A stretch of 64,000 bases of DNA from Rhodococcus sp. SBT000017 (GCF_003688915.1 NZ_REFU01000001.1:1488001-1552000), one strand, 5' to 3'. Shown: positions 29,122 through 38,813, counted from the first letter of the stretch. Notes: generated from the letters alone by a model not told the origin. A program made the numbers and translations.

Positions 29122-30906
29122 ATGACGCCGATCTGCGACGCGATCGTTCTCGCCGGCGGTCGAGGGTCGAGGATGTCAGATCCCGAGCACCCCACCGCGC
29201 CCGGAGAGGTCGACAAGCCTGCCCTGACCGTCGGCGGGCGTCGCATGGTCGATATCGCCGTGGACGCGGTATCAAGTTGTCGCAGAACGGTTCTGGTGGG
29301 CCCGACCCGTACCGGAGTGCCCGAGCACGTGGTGCAGACTCGCGAGTCGCCCGCAGGCGGTGGGCCCGTCGCTGCCCTTGCCGCGGGACTGCGATCACTC
29401 GACGACTGTGCGGATTCGGAGGGCACTGCAGATCTGGTCGTCGTCGTCGCGTCGGATCTGCCCTTTCTCGACGCCGCGGCGGTCGAATCGCTGACCGGAT
29501 CCATCTCGCACTCGCAGACCGACGCCGTCTTCGCCCGCGACGATGCGGGCCGCACGCAATTCCTGCTCGGAATCTGGCGACAATCCGCACTGCGTTCCGC
29601 GCTGGCGCAACTGGATTCGGTCGATGGTGCGCCCATGCGCACGATCCTTCCGTCCGAACATCTGGTGATCGCGGTGTCCGGTGTCGAGGACTGCGACACC
29701 CCCGCCGATCTTCTCGCCGCCCGCCTCGCCGCACGGCCGTCGGAGACACTCGAGGTGAGCGAGGCACTCGAACGCATCCGGAGCCGGCTCTCCGCCCTAT
29801 CGATTCGGCGAATTCCCCTGCAGGACAGCACCGGGACTGTCCTCGCGGAACCGCTCGTGACCCAGACCGCGTTGCCGGCCGTCGACATCTCCGCGATGGA
29901 CGGCTACGCCGTCTGCGGCACCGAACCGTGGACGCTACGGTCCGACATCGCATACGCCGGAAGCTCCGACGTCGCCCGACTCACCGAAGGAACGGCCGTG
30001 CGCATCGCGACCGGCGCTGCGCTTCCGCCCGGAGCGACATCGGTGGTTCGCGACGAACACATGACTCGCGAGTCCGACGGTTCGGCTCGGCGTATGCCGA
30101 CGGCCCCGCAGTCCGACGACACGCGTCGACGCGGCGAGGACTGGCTGCCCGGCACCGAACTCGTCGCAGCAGGCACCCCGATCGATGCCGCCGTCCGGTC
30201 GCTCGCCGCCAGTGCAGAGGTGTTCGAGGTGGCGGTGCGCGGTCCGGTCCGAGGACGAGTGGTCATCAGCGGCAACGAGATTCGATCCACCGGACCACTC
30301 GCTCCCGGCGAGACCAGGGATGTTCTCGGATCGGTGTTGCCGGAGTACCTGGCACACTGCGGCATCTCCGTCGTCGATGTGGCGCTGCTCGACGACACCG
30401 CAACGGGGTTCCGAGACGTGCTGACCCGAACCCAGGATGTGGACGTGATCATCGTCGTCGGGGCAACCGGAGGTGGGGCCGCAGATCAACTCCGTGCGAC
30501 CCTCACCGGCCTCGATGCCGAGACCGTCGTCGGGCGAATGCGGATGCGTCCCGGCGGTTCTCAGATCACCGCGGCACTGCCCGACGGCACGGTGGTGCTC
30601 GGCCTACCGGGGAACCCGTTGGCGGCCGTCGGCACCGCGATGCTCACCGCGCCCGCCATCGTCGATGCCCTGACCGGGAGAACGGTGCGCCCGCCGCGAA
30701 TCGGCCTGTTGTCCAATGCCGCCGAGGTTCGATCCGCGGCTCCTCGCCTCGTCCCGGTCACCGCGGACGGCACGCGGTGGCGCGCAGACACCCAGGTCCG
30801 CACGGCGCACCTGGCCCACCTCGTCGGCCGCGACGCCCTGGCAGTGATTCCGGCCGAGGTCAGCGCCGACGAGCCGGTGACAATTCTTCCGTTGCCGCAC
30901 CACTAG
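29122..30906 (+). CDS. Fused MobA-MoeA molybdenum cofactor protein
   Basis: This 594-residue protein joins two enzymes that normally are separate. Residues 1-200 are MobA-like, the guanylyltransferase that makes the bis-MGD cofactor: IVLAGGRGSRM at the start, a Lys-Pro in DKPALTVGG, and ASDLPFLD. Residues 210-594 are MoeA-like, the molybdate insertase: PAVDISAMDGYAV, GTAVRIATGAALPPGA, a VVGATGGGAADQL segment replacing the usual TGGxSxG, and LGLPGNPLAAV. Both steps are near the end of the pathway, so fusion may channel the cofactor. Its last 47 bases overlap the end of the sirohydrochlorin chelatase gene on the other strand. Confidence 0.85.
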   Translation: MTPICDAIVLAGGRGSRMSDPEHPTAPGEVDKPALTVGGRRMVDIAVDAVSSCRRTVLVGPTRTGVPEHVVQTRESPAGGGPVAALAAGLRSLDDCADSEGTADLVVVVASDLPFLDAAAVESLTGSISHSQTDAVFARDDAGRTQFLLGIWRQSALRSALAQLDSVDGAPMRTILPSEHLVIAVSGVEDCDTPADLLAARLAARPSETLEVSEALERIRSRLSALSIRRIPLQDSTGTVLAEPLVTQTALPAVDISAMDGYAVCGTEPWTLRSDIAYAGSSDVARLTEGTAVRIATGAALPPGATSVVRDEHMTRESDGSARRMPTAPQSDDTRRRGEDWLPGTELVAAGTPIDAAVRSLAASAEVFEVAVRGPVRGRVVISGNEIRSTGPLAPGETRDVLGSVLPEYLAHCGISVVDVALLDDTATGFRDVLTRTQDVDVIIVVGATGGGAADQLRATLTGLDAETVVGRMRMRPGGSQITAALPDGTVVLGLPGNPLAAVGTAMLTAPAIVDALTGRTVRPPRIGLLSNAAEVRSAAPRLVPVTADGTRWRADTQVRTAHLAHLVGRDALAVIPAEVSADEPVTILPLPHH

Positions 30907-31588
30907 ATTCACCGAGAGAGCGAACACCCTCGCGGTAGCGCGCGACCACGAGATCGACGATCGCGGCATGCACTCCGAGCGGTTGACCGACGCCGTCGGC
31001 CCCGGCGTCAGCCAAACGAGTGTGAAAGAGCCCGCGCGCCAACAGATACGACGCCACGAACACACGTTCGTGTCCGGCTTCTCGTAGAGTCGAGACCGCG
31101 TCGGACACGGTGGGGGTGCTGGTGGCGACGTAGCCGATACGCACCGGCACCCGGGCGACGTCGGCCAGCATCGCTGCCGCGCGTCGATGTTCTTCCAACG
31201 CCCGAGCGTCGGAGGATCCTGCGGCAGCGAGCACGATGCAGTCACCCGCCTGCCATCCTGCATCGCGCAATCGGTCGACCATGACCTCGGCCAGCACGGG
31301 GTCGGGTCCGAGAGCACGGGTGACCGCGACCGACGTGTGGGCGCTGTCGGCGATCTCTCGCGGCACGTCGGTGTGCACGTGGTAGCCCGAGGCAAGGAAA
31401 GCGGGAACCACGACCGCCGACTCGGCGGTGTCGCGGAGCACCTCGGCCGGCGACGGCCCGAGGACGTCGACGAATGCCACCCGCGTGGTACCGATCTGCG
31501 TCGACACGGCATCGGCGAGTGCGGCGATCATCTCGACACCACGGGGGTTGCGGGTGCCGTGTGCAACCAACACCAGAGTCGGTGTCAT
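30860..31588 (-). CDS. Sirohydrochlorin chelatase (CbiX/SirB type)
   Basis: This 242-residue enzyme inserts metal into sirohydrochlorin, here most likely Fe2+ for siroheme. Two repeats of the chelatase fold are visible. The first begins LVLVAHGTRNPRG with the metal-binding His, and contains VVPAFLASGYHVHTDVP. The second ends with VASYLLARGLFHTRL. It is the last gene of the nitrite operon, and siroheme is the cofactor of NirB. It abuts the preceding gene, sharing about one base. Confidence 0.9.
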   Translation of the reverse strand: MTPTLVLVAHGTRNPRGVEMIAALADAVSTQIGTTRVAFVDVLGPSPAEVLRDTAESAVVVPAFLASGYHVHTDVPREIADSAHTSVAVTRALGPDPVLAEVMVDRLRDAGWQAGDCIVLAAAGSSDARALEEHRRAAAMLADVARVPVRIGYVATSTPTVSDAVSTLREAGHERVFVASYLLARGLFHTRLADAGADGVGQPLGVHAAIVDLVVARYREGVRSLGESSGAATEELSPARRR

Positions 31589-32793
31589 CAGTACTTTCCC
31601 CCTTCTACGACGGCCGCACGTGCGGCCGATTCGTCGGAATCGCAGTCCGTTTCGGTCTCGATGTGATCGAGTGCGATGCGATAGCCGCGCTTGACCACGG
31701 TCTGGATCGCTTTCGGCGCGCCCAGCGAGGACCTGAGTCTGGTCATCGCGGTTTCCACCGCGTGGGTGTCTCCGCCTCCACCGGGCAGCGACGCCAACAG
31801 GTCCTCGCGGGAGACGACGCGTCCGGGATTGCGGGCCAGTGTCTTCATCAGCGCCATGCCTGCCGGGGACACCGGTCGAACTTCACCGTCGACCACCACG
31901 CACTTACCGCGGACACTGACCACGTGTCCGCCTGCATGCAGCCGACCGGTGCGCCTCGGCAATTCTTCGGCGATGTGCCGCGCGAGTGCCCCCAGACGCG
32001 CTCGTGTGGGCTGTGTGGTGGCCACGTCGAGTTGTTCGAGGGGCGCGGCCGTGACCGGTCCGACGCACACCGGCAGCACCCTCGATCGCATCGATTGCAG
32101 CAGGGGTTCGAGTACGCCGTTCTCGTCGGCCCGCATCAGCATCGACGCCACCGCCGGTGCCGAGGTGAAGCTGAGGGCGTCGAGATCCCCGACGATGACG
32201 GCTTCGATCATCCGGTCCATCGGGCTCTGGTCGTCGGGCGCGGTCCAGCGGTACACCGGCACCGGAACCACTTCGGCTCCCGCGCAGCGCAACACCTCGC
32301 AGAAATCGGGGACCGGCTCCCATTCGGTGGTCGCGCCGTGCAGCTGCACGGCGATACGTTTGCCCTCCACCCCTTCGGCGAGCAGATGTTCGAGTACCTC
32401 CGCCGAGGACTCCGAAACGGGTGACCATTCCTCGCGCAGATCGGCCGCTCGGATGGCTCCTTTGGCCTTCGGGCCGCGAGCCAGCAGGCGGGACGCGCCC
32501 AGTGCGCGCCCCAGTTCTTCTGCCCGACCCCACCCGTCCGCTGCCTCGATCCAGCCACGGAATCCGATTCCTGTTGTGGCCACGGTTATTTCGGGAGGAT
32601 CAGCGATGACGGCGGCGGTGACGCGTTCGAGTTCGGCGTCGTCGGCCAATGGGATGATGCGAATCGCGGGGGCGTGCATCACGGTGGCACCGCGCCGCTC
32701 GAGCAGAGTCGCGAACTCCTCGGCCCGACGCGACGCGGTGATCCCGACTGTGAACCCGGCCAGAGGCGTTGCTGCCCCGGCGATTTCGCTCAC
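31588..32793 (-). CDS. Uroporphyrinogen-III synthase domain fused to an OmpR-type winged helix
   Basis: This 401-residue protein has an N-terminal HemD-like part (about 5-265, with LAGFTVGITASRRAEEFATLL and LSFTSAPAVASMLM). A C-terminal DNA-binding winged helix follows (about 300-385, with NPGRVVSREDLLASLPG and VKRGYRI). It matches Rv0260c in architecture and setting. It could make uroporphyrinogen III for siroheme, or use the HemD part as a tetrapyrrole sensor to regulate nitrite genes. The GTG start overlaps the nirD stop (GTGA). The frame stays open to 33117 but that part shadows nirD. Confidence 0.87.
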   Translation of the reverse strand: MSEIAGAATPLAGFTVGITASRRAEEFATLLERRGATVMHAPAIRIIPLADDAELERVTAAVIADPPEITVATTGIGFRGWIEAADGWGRAEELGRALGASRLLARGPKAKGAIRAADLREEWSPVSESSAEVLEHLLAEGVEGKRIAVQLHGATTEWEPVPDFCEVLRCAGAEVVPVPVYRWTAPDDQSPMDRMIEAVIVGDLDALSFTSAPAVASMLMRADENGVLEPLLQSMRSRVLPVCVGPVTAAPLEQLDVATTQPTRARLGALARHIAEELPRRTGRLHAGGHVVSVRGKCVVVDGEVRPVSPAGMALMKTLARNPGRVVSREDLLASLPGGGGDTHAVETAMTRLRSSLGAPKAIQTVVKRGYRIALDHIETETDCDSDESAARAAVVEGGKY

Positions 32794-33182
32794 GTAGATC
32801 CGCCGCGGACGAGCACGACGCCTTCGACGCAGGAGACCTCGAACGATCCGAGGGTGACCTGTGGGTCGTCGAGGCAGCGCCCGTCGGCCAGGGAGAAGAC
32901 CTGCTTGAGCAGCGGCGATGCGACGGTGGGTTCGCCCCCTCGGTCTCCCACCAGTCCGCGTGACATCACTGCTGCGCGCCCGTACGGATCGATGTTGCCC
33001 ACCGCGAACAACCGCCCGTCCGCGAGCAGAAACAGCGCCGCCTGGGTGCCCCCGCGCAGGAGCACCGCCACTCCACGCCCCGGAATCAGCGCGTCGAGTG
33101 TGCAGGCCGGGGTCCAATCACGAGCGAGGTCGTTCGGTACCGCTGTTGCTGACTTCACTGTTGATGAATCGATGACAGTCAT
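32790..33182 (-). CDS. nirD: Nitrite reductase (NADH) small subunit NirD
   Basis: This 130-residue protein has a Rieske-like fold. The Cys-His cluster ligands are absent, as is normal for NirD. Landmarks are WTPACTLDALIPGRGVAVLL (about 23-42), LFAVGNIDPYG and a C-terminal VSCVEGVVLVRGG. It assists NirB in reducing nitrite to ammonium. The gene is 121 bases after nirB and overlaps the HemD-type gene by 4 bases. Confidence 0.9.
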   Translation of the reverse strand: MTVIDSSTVKSATAVPNDLARDWTPACTLDALIPGRGVAVLLRGGTQAALFLLADGRLFAVGNIDPYGRAAVMSRGLVGDRGGEPTVASPLLKQVFSLADGRCLDDPQVTLGSFEVSCVEGVVLVRGGST

Positions 33183-33303
33183 GGCGCACCTCCTGGTCAG
33201 CTATTCCACGTTGCTTGTGTTTCTGGCCCGTTAAGTCGCGATTACTCGTCTGTGCACATGCACTCAGTCTCGTGACCTGCCGGTTGTCAGCTCCCGCGTC
33301 GAC

Positions 33304-35799
33304 TCACGCGCCGATACGTGGCATTCCCATCAGCACGGGCACCTTGCGCACCCCGGACTCGTCGAACGCGATGGTGGGATCGGTCTCGTCCGGAGCATTG
33401 ACGAAGGAGACGAACCGGCCGAGCTTCTCGTCGTCCTCGAGCACACCGGCCCACTCGTCCTTGTACCCGGCGACGTGGCGTTCCATGTCGGCCTCGAGCT
33501 CGGCACCGATGCCGAGACTGTCCTCGCACACGACGGCTCTGAGGTGATCGAGTCCCCCGTCCAGCGATTCGAGCCACGGCGCCGTGCGTTGCAGCCGATC
33601 GGCGGTACGCACGTAGAACATGAGGTAGCGGTCGATGTAGCTGACCAGGGTGGCATCGTCGAGGTTGGAGGCCAGCAGCTGCGCGTGCTTGGGCGACTGA
33701 CCGCCGTTGCCGCCCACGTACAGGTTCCAGCCGCCCTCCGTCGCGATGATTCCGACGTCCTTGCCACGGGCCTCGGCGCATTCTCGCGCGCAACCCGAGA
33801 CACCGAACTTGATCTTGTGCGGCGACCGTAGACCCCGGTAGCGGTTCTCGAGGTCGACCGCCATCCCCACCGAGTCCTGGACGCCGTAGCGGCACCACGT
33901 GGACCCCACGCAGCTCTTGACCGTCCGCAACGACTTCCCGTACGCCTGGCCCGATTCCATCCCGGCGTCGACGAGGCGCTTCCAGATCGCAGGCAACTGC
34001 TCCACCCGGGCACCGAACATGTCGATACGCTGGCCCCCGGTCACCTTGGTGTACAGCCCGAAGTCGCGAGCGACCTCACCGATGACGATGAGCTGCTCGG
34101 GCGTGCACTCGCCGCCGGGCATCCGGGGCACCACCGAGTACGTGCCGTTCTTCTGGATGTTGGCCAGGAAGTGATCGTTGGTGTCCTGCAACGACGCCTG
34201 CTCGCCGTCGAGAATGTGATCCGAGGACGTCGACGCGAGAATCGATGCCACGACGGGCTTGCAGATGTCGCAACCGGTTCCCGTGCCGTACTTGGCGATC
34301 AGCGACGAGAAGGTGCGGGTGTCGGTGGCCCGAACGATCTCGAACAGCTCGGCTCTGGACTGAGCGAAGTGCTCGCACAACGACTTCGAGAGCACCACAC
34401 CGGATGCCGCCAGCAACGACTTGATGGACGGCAGGCATCCACCACAGGTGGTACCCGCGGTGGTACAGCTCTTCACGGCCGCCAGATCGCAGGCTCCGTC
34501 GGCGATCGCCGAACAGATGGCACCCTTGCTCACGCCGTTGCAGGAACAGATCTCGGCGTCGTCGGGCAGCGCACCGATACCGACCTGTTCGGCTGCCGGT
34601 GAGATCAGGGCACCCGGGTCGCCGGGCAATTCCCGTCCGACGAGCGGACGAAGCAACGAGTACGCGGAGGCATCGCCGACGAGGATGCCGCCGAGGAGCG
34701 TCTTGGCGTCGTCGGTCACGACGAGCTTGGCGTACGTGCCCTTGGGCGCGTCGCTGAACACCACCTCGAGTGCACCCGGTGTGGCCGCCATCGCGTCGCC
34801 GAAGCTCGCGACGTCGACGCCCATCAGCTTGAGCTTGGTGGACATGTCGGCGCCCGGGAATTGCGCTGCGCCGCCGAGCAATCGGTCGGCCACGACCTCC
34901 GCCGTCGAATATCCGGGGGCGACCAGGCCGTAGCACCGACCCTCGACCGCGGCACATTCGCCGATCGCGTAGACGGCAGGGTCGGAGGTACTGCACCCGA
35001 TGTCGACCATGATGCCGCCGCGCTCACCGACCTCGAGGCCACTCTCGCGGGCCAGCCGATCCTGTGGACGCACACCGGCGGAGAACACCAACAGCGCGGC
35101 GTCGATGGTGCTGCCGTCGCTCAGTTCGACGGTCAGGCCTGCGCTGTCGTTCTCGGAAATCGACGACGTGCCCACTCCCACGTGCACGTTCAACCCGAGT
35201 TCGGTGACGAGGCGAGCCAACAGCGCGCCGCCGCCCTCGTCCACCTGCAACGGCATCAATCGTGGAGCGAACTCGATGACGTGCGGGGTCATGCCCATCT
35301 TCTTCAGCGCGTTCGCCGCTTCCAGACCGAGGAGGCCACCACCGACCACCACACCGACGGCTCCCGGTCCCGCGGCGTCGGCCCGGGCACGGATCTTGTC
35401 CAGGTCGTCGAGGGTGCGGTAGACGAAGCACGCGGGCAGGTCGTGTCCGGTGATCGGCGGCACGAACGGGTAGGAACCGGTGGCGAGGACCAGAGCGTCG
35501 TATTCGACCGTGTCTCCCGCCGAGGTCACGACGGTGCGGTGGTCACGGTCGATGCGATCGGCCCGTACTCCGGTGCGCATCTCGACGAGTGCGTCACCGG
35601 GATAGTCGTTGCCCGCCAGAGCGAGTTCCTTGTGGTCCCAGGCACCGACGTAGGACGACAGTCCCACCCTGTCGTACGCCGCCAGTGCCTCTTCACACAG
35701 GACCGTGATCTTCCACTCCGCTGCCTCGTCGCGCGCACGCAACGCTTCGACGAATCGGTGTCCGACCATCCCGTGACCTACCACTACCGCGTTCTTCAT
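33304..35799 (-). CDS. nirB: Assimilatory nitrite reductase (NADH) large subunit NirB
   Basis: This 831-residue flavo-hemoprotein reduces nitrite to ammonium in six electron steps. The FAD/NAD(P)H domain fills about residues 1-300 (VVVGHGMVGHRFVEAL, VVVGGGLLGLEAANAL). A BFD-type [2Fe-2S] domain has CSCNGVSKG and CTTAGTTCGGC (about 420-470). The siroheme/4Fe-4S domain has CVGSTWCRYG and KFGVSGCARECAEARGKD (about 635-700). The ATG at 35799 has a GGAAGGA binding site. The open frame above it shadows narK. Confidence 0.95.
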   Translation of the reverse strand: MKNAVVVGHGMVGHRFVEALRARDEAAEWKITVLCEEALAAYDRVGLSSYVGAWDHKELALAGNDYPGDALVEMRTGVRADRIDRDHRTVVTSAGDTVEYDALVLATGSYPFVPPITGHDLPACFVYRTLDDLDKIRARADAAGPGAVGVVVGGGLLGLEAANALKKMGMTPHVIEFAPRLMPLQVDEGGGALLARLVTELGLNVHVGVGTSSISENDSAGLTVELSDGSTIDAALLVFSAGVRPQDRLARESGLEVGERGGIMVDIGCSTSDPAVYAIGECAAVEGRCYGLVAPGYSTAEVVADRLLGGAAQFPGADMSTKLKLMGVDVASFGDAMAATPGALEVVFSDAPKGTYAKLVVTDDAKTLLGGILVGDASAYSLLRPLVGRELPGDPGALISPAAEQVGIGALPDDAEICSCNGVSKGAICSAIADGACDLAAVKSCTTAGTTCGGCLPSIKSLLAASGVVLSKSLCEHFAQSRAELFEIVRATDTRTFSSLIAKYGTGTGCDICKPVVASILASTSSDHILDGEQASLQDTNDHFLANIQKNGTYSVVPRMPGGECTPEQLIVIGEVARDFGLYTKVTGGQRIDMFGARVEQLPAIWKRLVDAGMESGQAYGKSLRTVKSCVGSTWCRYGVQDSVGMAVDLENRYRGLRSPHKIKFGVSGCARECAEARGKDVGIIATEGGWNLYVGGNGGQSPKHAQLLASNLDDATLVSYIDRYLMFYVRTADRLQRTAPWLESLDGGLDHLRAVVCEDSLGIGAELEADMERHVAGYKDEWAGVLEDDEKLGRFVSFVNAPDETDPTIAFDESGVRKVPVLMGMPRIGA

Positions 35800-35860
35800 T
35801 GCGGGTCCTTCCGATCTACGTTGCCGTGCAGTGTGTTTCGTTCTCACCGGTGATGGATCC

Positions 35861-37348
35861 TCAGACGGCCACCGGAGCGTCGGCATCGGCGGAGTTGGTC
35901 TTGCGCAGGTAGATCGCCCACGTGACGAGGGCGCACACGACATAGAAGGCGAGGAACACCCAGAACGCCGTCGTGGCCGACTTCGCTGTGCCCGAGTACG
36001 ACGCCCGCAGCACCAGGTTGATTCCGACTCCACCGAGAGCACCGATCGCACCGGCGATGCCGATGAGTGCGCCGGACATCTTGCGTGACCAGTGCTGCTG
36101 CTCGTCGACCGTCATACCCTGCAGCGCAACCGATTTCGCGGCAAAGATTGCGGGAATCATCTTGTAGACCGAGCCGTTTCCGATACCGGAGAGCAGGAAG
36201 AGTGCAATGAATCCGACGACGAAGAGCACCATCACCGTGCCGCTGGCCGCCCCGGGAGTCGAATCGTCCCAGGTACTGGCCGCGACCAGAACTCCGGTGG
36301 CGAACGTCATGGCCACGAACGTGTACAGAGTGATCTTGCCGCCACCGATCTTGTCGGCGAGCTTGCCGCCGAACGGACGCGACAGCGATCCCAGCAACGG
36401 TCCGATGAAAGCGATCTGAGCGGCCTGCAGCGAAGCCTGCGCCTGCAGAGCGGGAGTCGAGGGTCCGCCGTCGGTGAGTCCGGCGAGGAAGTTGATCTGC
36501 AGTACCTGGCCGAACGCGAAGCTGAAGCCGATGAACGATCCGAACGTGCCGATGTACAAGAAGGCGATCCACCACGAGTCCGAGAACTTCAATACGTCGA
36601 TCATGGAGCGCCCGTTCGTCTTCTGATTGTCCAGGTTGTCCATGTACAGCGCGGCACCGACGGCGGCGAGGGCGATGAAGACGAGATAGACCGCGCACAC
36701 GATCTCGGGAGCGGTGTTACCGATGGTGGCGATGACCAACAAGCCGATGAGCTGGATGACGGGCACACCGATGTTGCCGCCGCCCGCGTTCAAGCCGAGA
36801 GCCCAACCCTTCTCACGTTGCGGATAGAACGCGTTGATGTTGGTCATCGAGGAAGCGAAGTTGCCGCCGCCGAGTCCGGCGAACGCCGCAACGATGATGT
36901 ACGTGGTGTACGAGGCCGGGTTGAGCATGAAGTACATGGTCAACACGGTGGGGATCAGGAGCACCAGAGCGCTGAAGATGGTCCAGTTACGCCCGCCGAA
37001 CTTGGCCGTGGCGAAGGTGTACGGAATCCGCAGGATCGCGCCGACGAGTGTGGGGACGGCGACGAGGAAGAATTTGCCCGCCGCGTCGATGCCGTAGACC
37101 GACAACGGCATGAACAGCACCATCACCGACCAGATCGACCAGATGGAGAATCCGACGTGCTCGGCGATGACCGACCAGATCAGATTGCGCTTGGCGATCT
37201 GTTTGCCGCCGGCCTCCCAGGCCTCGACGTCCTCGGAATTCCAGTGCGCGATGTGATGGTTGACGGAGACGGGGACTGTTCCGGGCGGAACCGTCGCCGT
37301 GGTGGCTGAGCCGGCATCTGCCGAAGCGCTGCGAGAAAGGCTGGTCAC
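35861..37348 (-). CDS. narK: Nitrate/nitrite transporter NarK (MFS)
   Basis: This 495-residue major facilitator protein has about 12 membrane segments. The nitrate-porter signature Gly-rich helices are GLGGGNFASSMTNINAFYP and, in the second half, the GFIALFLLSGIGNGSVYKMIP region. It brings nitrate or nitrite into the cell for NirBD. The GTG start at 37348 follows AGGAGG and lies upstream of the first helix. The gene is first in the operon, 61 bases before nirB. Confidence 0.92.
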   Translation of the reverse strand: MTSLSRSASADAGSATTATVPPGTVPVSVNHHIAHWNSEDVEAWEAGGKQIAKRNLIWSVIAEHVGFSIWSIWSVMVLFMPLSVYGIDAAGKFFLVAVPTLVGAILRIPYTFATAKFGGRNWTIFSALVLLIPTVLTMYFMLNPASYTTYIIVAAFAGLGGGNFASSMTNINAFYPQREKGWALGLNAGGGNIGVPVIQLIGLLVIATIGNTAPEIVCAVYLVFIALAAVGAALYMDNLDNQKTNGRSMIDVLKFSDSWWIAFLYIGTFGSFIGFSFAFGQVLQINFLAGLTDGGPSTPALQAQASLQAAQIAFIGPLLGSLSRPFGGKLADKIGGGKITLYTFVAMTFATGVLVAASTWDDSTPGAASGTVMVLFVVGFIALFLLSGIGNGSVYKMIPAIFAAKSVALQGMTVDEQQHWSRKMSGALIGIAGAIGALGGVGINLVLRASYSGTAKSATTAFWVFLAFYVVCALVTWAIYLRKTNSADADAPVAV

Positions 37349-37414
37349 GTGTGGCCTCCTGATCGGTGTGTGGACCGAACATAGGAAAGCCATGTTGCAG
37401 CGGCGCTGCGTGCG

Positions 37415-37432
37415 GTGACGCGAAAGATTAAC
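37415..37432. promoter_or_regulatory. Possible GlnR-like site upstream of narK
   Basis: GTGAC-GCGAAA-GATTAAC resembles one GlnR box (GTnAC-N6-GAAAC) and lies 67-84 bases before the narK start. GlnR controls nitrate and nitrite genes in several actinobacteria. The second half-site is imperfect, so this is tentative. Confidence 0.3.
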
Positions 37433-37490
37433 TTGGTCTCACGCGCTCACCGACACCGACGTGAGATGAAGCGTCAACGGTCGCTATGCG

Positions 37491-38732
37491 TCACCAGGTG
37501 TCTTCGAGCATCCTCGGCCGGCAGCACAGGAACCCTCCGACCAGCAGAACCGCCACGCATCCGGTCAGCAGTACCAACGGCAGTCCCCATCCGCCGGACT
37601 GTGTGTGCAACAGCCCGAACAGAATCGGGCCGGTCGAGGACACCACATAACCGAGCCCCTGAGTGAATCCCGAGAGCGAGGACGATCCCACCGCGGTTCG
37701 TGTCCTGAGGTTGATCAGCGTCAGCGACATCGGGAAGGTCATCGTTCCCAGCCCGACCAGGCACACCCACACGACCGTACCGGCAGCAGGCGACCAGTGC
37801 AGTCCCGCGAACCCGCAGAGATAACACACCGCGGCAACCACGACGAGACCGAAGGGATTGCGCAGTTTGGCGCACAGGGTCGGCGTGGCCAGCGAGGTGA
37901 TCAACCCCATCGCACCGAACGCGGCGACCGATGCACCGGCCAACCCTTCGCCGATACCCGAGTCGATCAACAGCGTCGGCAGCCAGGTGAGCATGGAGTA
38001 CGTGATCAGCGACGTCATCGCGAACATCGTGACCATTCCCCATGCCAGCGAGGAGCGATGAATCCGGCCGCCGGACCGGGTGTGCACTGCTGCCGAACCG
38101 GCCTCGCCCGAGACATCCTTCTCGTCACGGCTGCGTCGGGAGATCACGACGCCGAGCCACGGCAGTGCGGCGGCAACGCCGACGATCGCCCAGAGGCCGA
38201 TCGAGAGCCGCCACCCGTTGGCATCGGCGATGGGGACCGCGAGCAGGGGCGGGATCATGGTGCTGATCTGCATCGCGCAGATGTAGATGGTGCTCACCAC
38301 AGCGAGGCGATCGGAGAAATACCGTTTGACCAACGGCGGGATGACGACGTTCCCGATTCCCATTCCGGCGAGGGCGATCGCGGACAGGGCGAGCAGCGAG
38401 GCGGTGTTCGGCGCGAATGCACGGGTGGCCATGCCGATGGTGGTCAGCGCCATGGCCAGCAACGCGGCTCGCTCCAGACCGGTGCGCTTGGCGAGAAACG
38501 GTGTTGCCAGACCGAACACGGCGAACATCGCCGGAGGCAACATTCCGACGATGCCGATCACCGTGGTGCCGAAGTCGAGGTCGGTGCCGATCCTGCCGAA
38601 CAGCGGGCTGATCGAGGTCACCGCCGCACGGAGCGTCAGTGCGGACAGAACGATGGCGGAGAAGACCAGAATTCGCCCGCGCAGGAGTGGGGTACCGACG
38701 ATTCGGCCGGCGGGGACGGTGGGCGCACTCAC
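37491..38732 (-). CDS. CynX/NimT-type MFS transporter
   Basis: This 413-residue MFS protein has about 12 membrane segments and the CynX-like N-terminal LTLRAAVTSISPLFGRI. Relatives move cyanate, 2-nitroimidazole or other small organic compounds, so the substrate is open. GTG 38732 is the likely start; ATG 38759 adds nine residues and overlaps a palindrome that may be the operator. It is divergent from a FadR-type regulator, its probable controller. Confidence 0.85.
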   Translation of the reverse strand: MSAPTVPAGRIVGTPLLRGRILVFSAIVLSALTLRAAVTSISPLFGRIGTDLDFGTTVIGIVGMLPPAMFAVFGLATPFLAKRTGLERAALLAMALTTIGMATRAFAPNTASLLALSAIALAGMGIGNVVIPPLVKRYFSDRLAVVSTIYICAMQISTMIPPLLAVPIADANGWRLSIGLWAIVGVAAALPWLGVVISRRSRDEKDVSGEAGSAAVHTRSGGRIHRSSLAWGMVTMFAMTSLITYSMLTWLPTLLIDSGIGEGLAGASVAAFGAMGLITSLATPTLCAKLRNPFGLVVVAAVCYLCGFAGLHWSPAAGTVVWVCLVGLGTMTFPMSLTLINLRTRTAVGSSSLSGFTQGLGYVVSSTGPILFGLLHTQSGGWGLPLVLLTGCVAVLLVGGFLCCRPRMLEDTW

Positions 38733-38746
38733 CGCGCAATCATAGG

Positions 38747-38759
38747 ATGACCGGATCAT
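38747..38759. promoter_or_regulatory. Candidate operator between the MFS gene and its regulator
   Basis: ATGA-CCGGA-TCAT is a short inverted repeat in the 81-base gap between the divergent MFS and FadR-type genes. It sits over the upstream start region of the MFS gene, where a repressor could act. It is short enough to be chance. Confidence 0.3.
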
Positions 38760-38813
38760 TGGGTGCAAAGTATTACTATCGACGCTGCAACGTCCCCGGC
38801 ATGAGGAGCCCAC

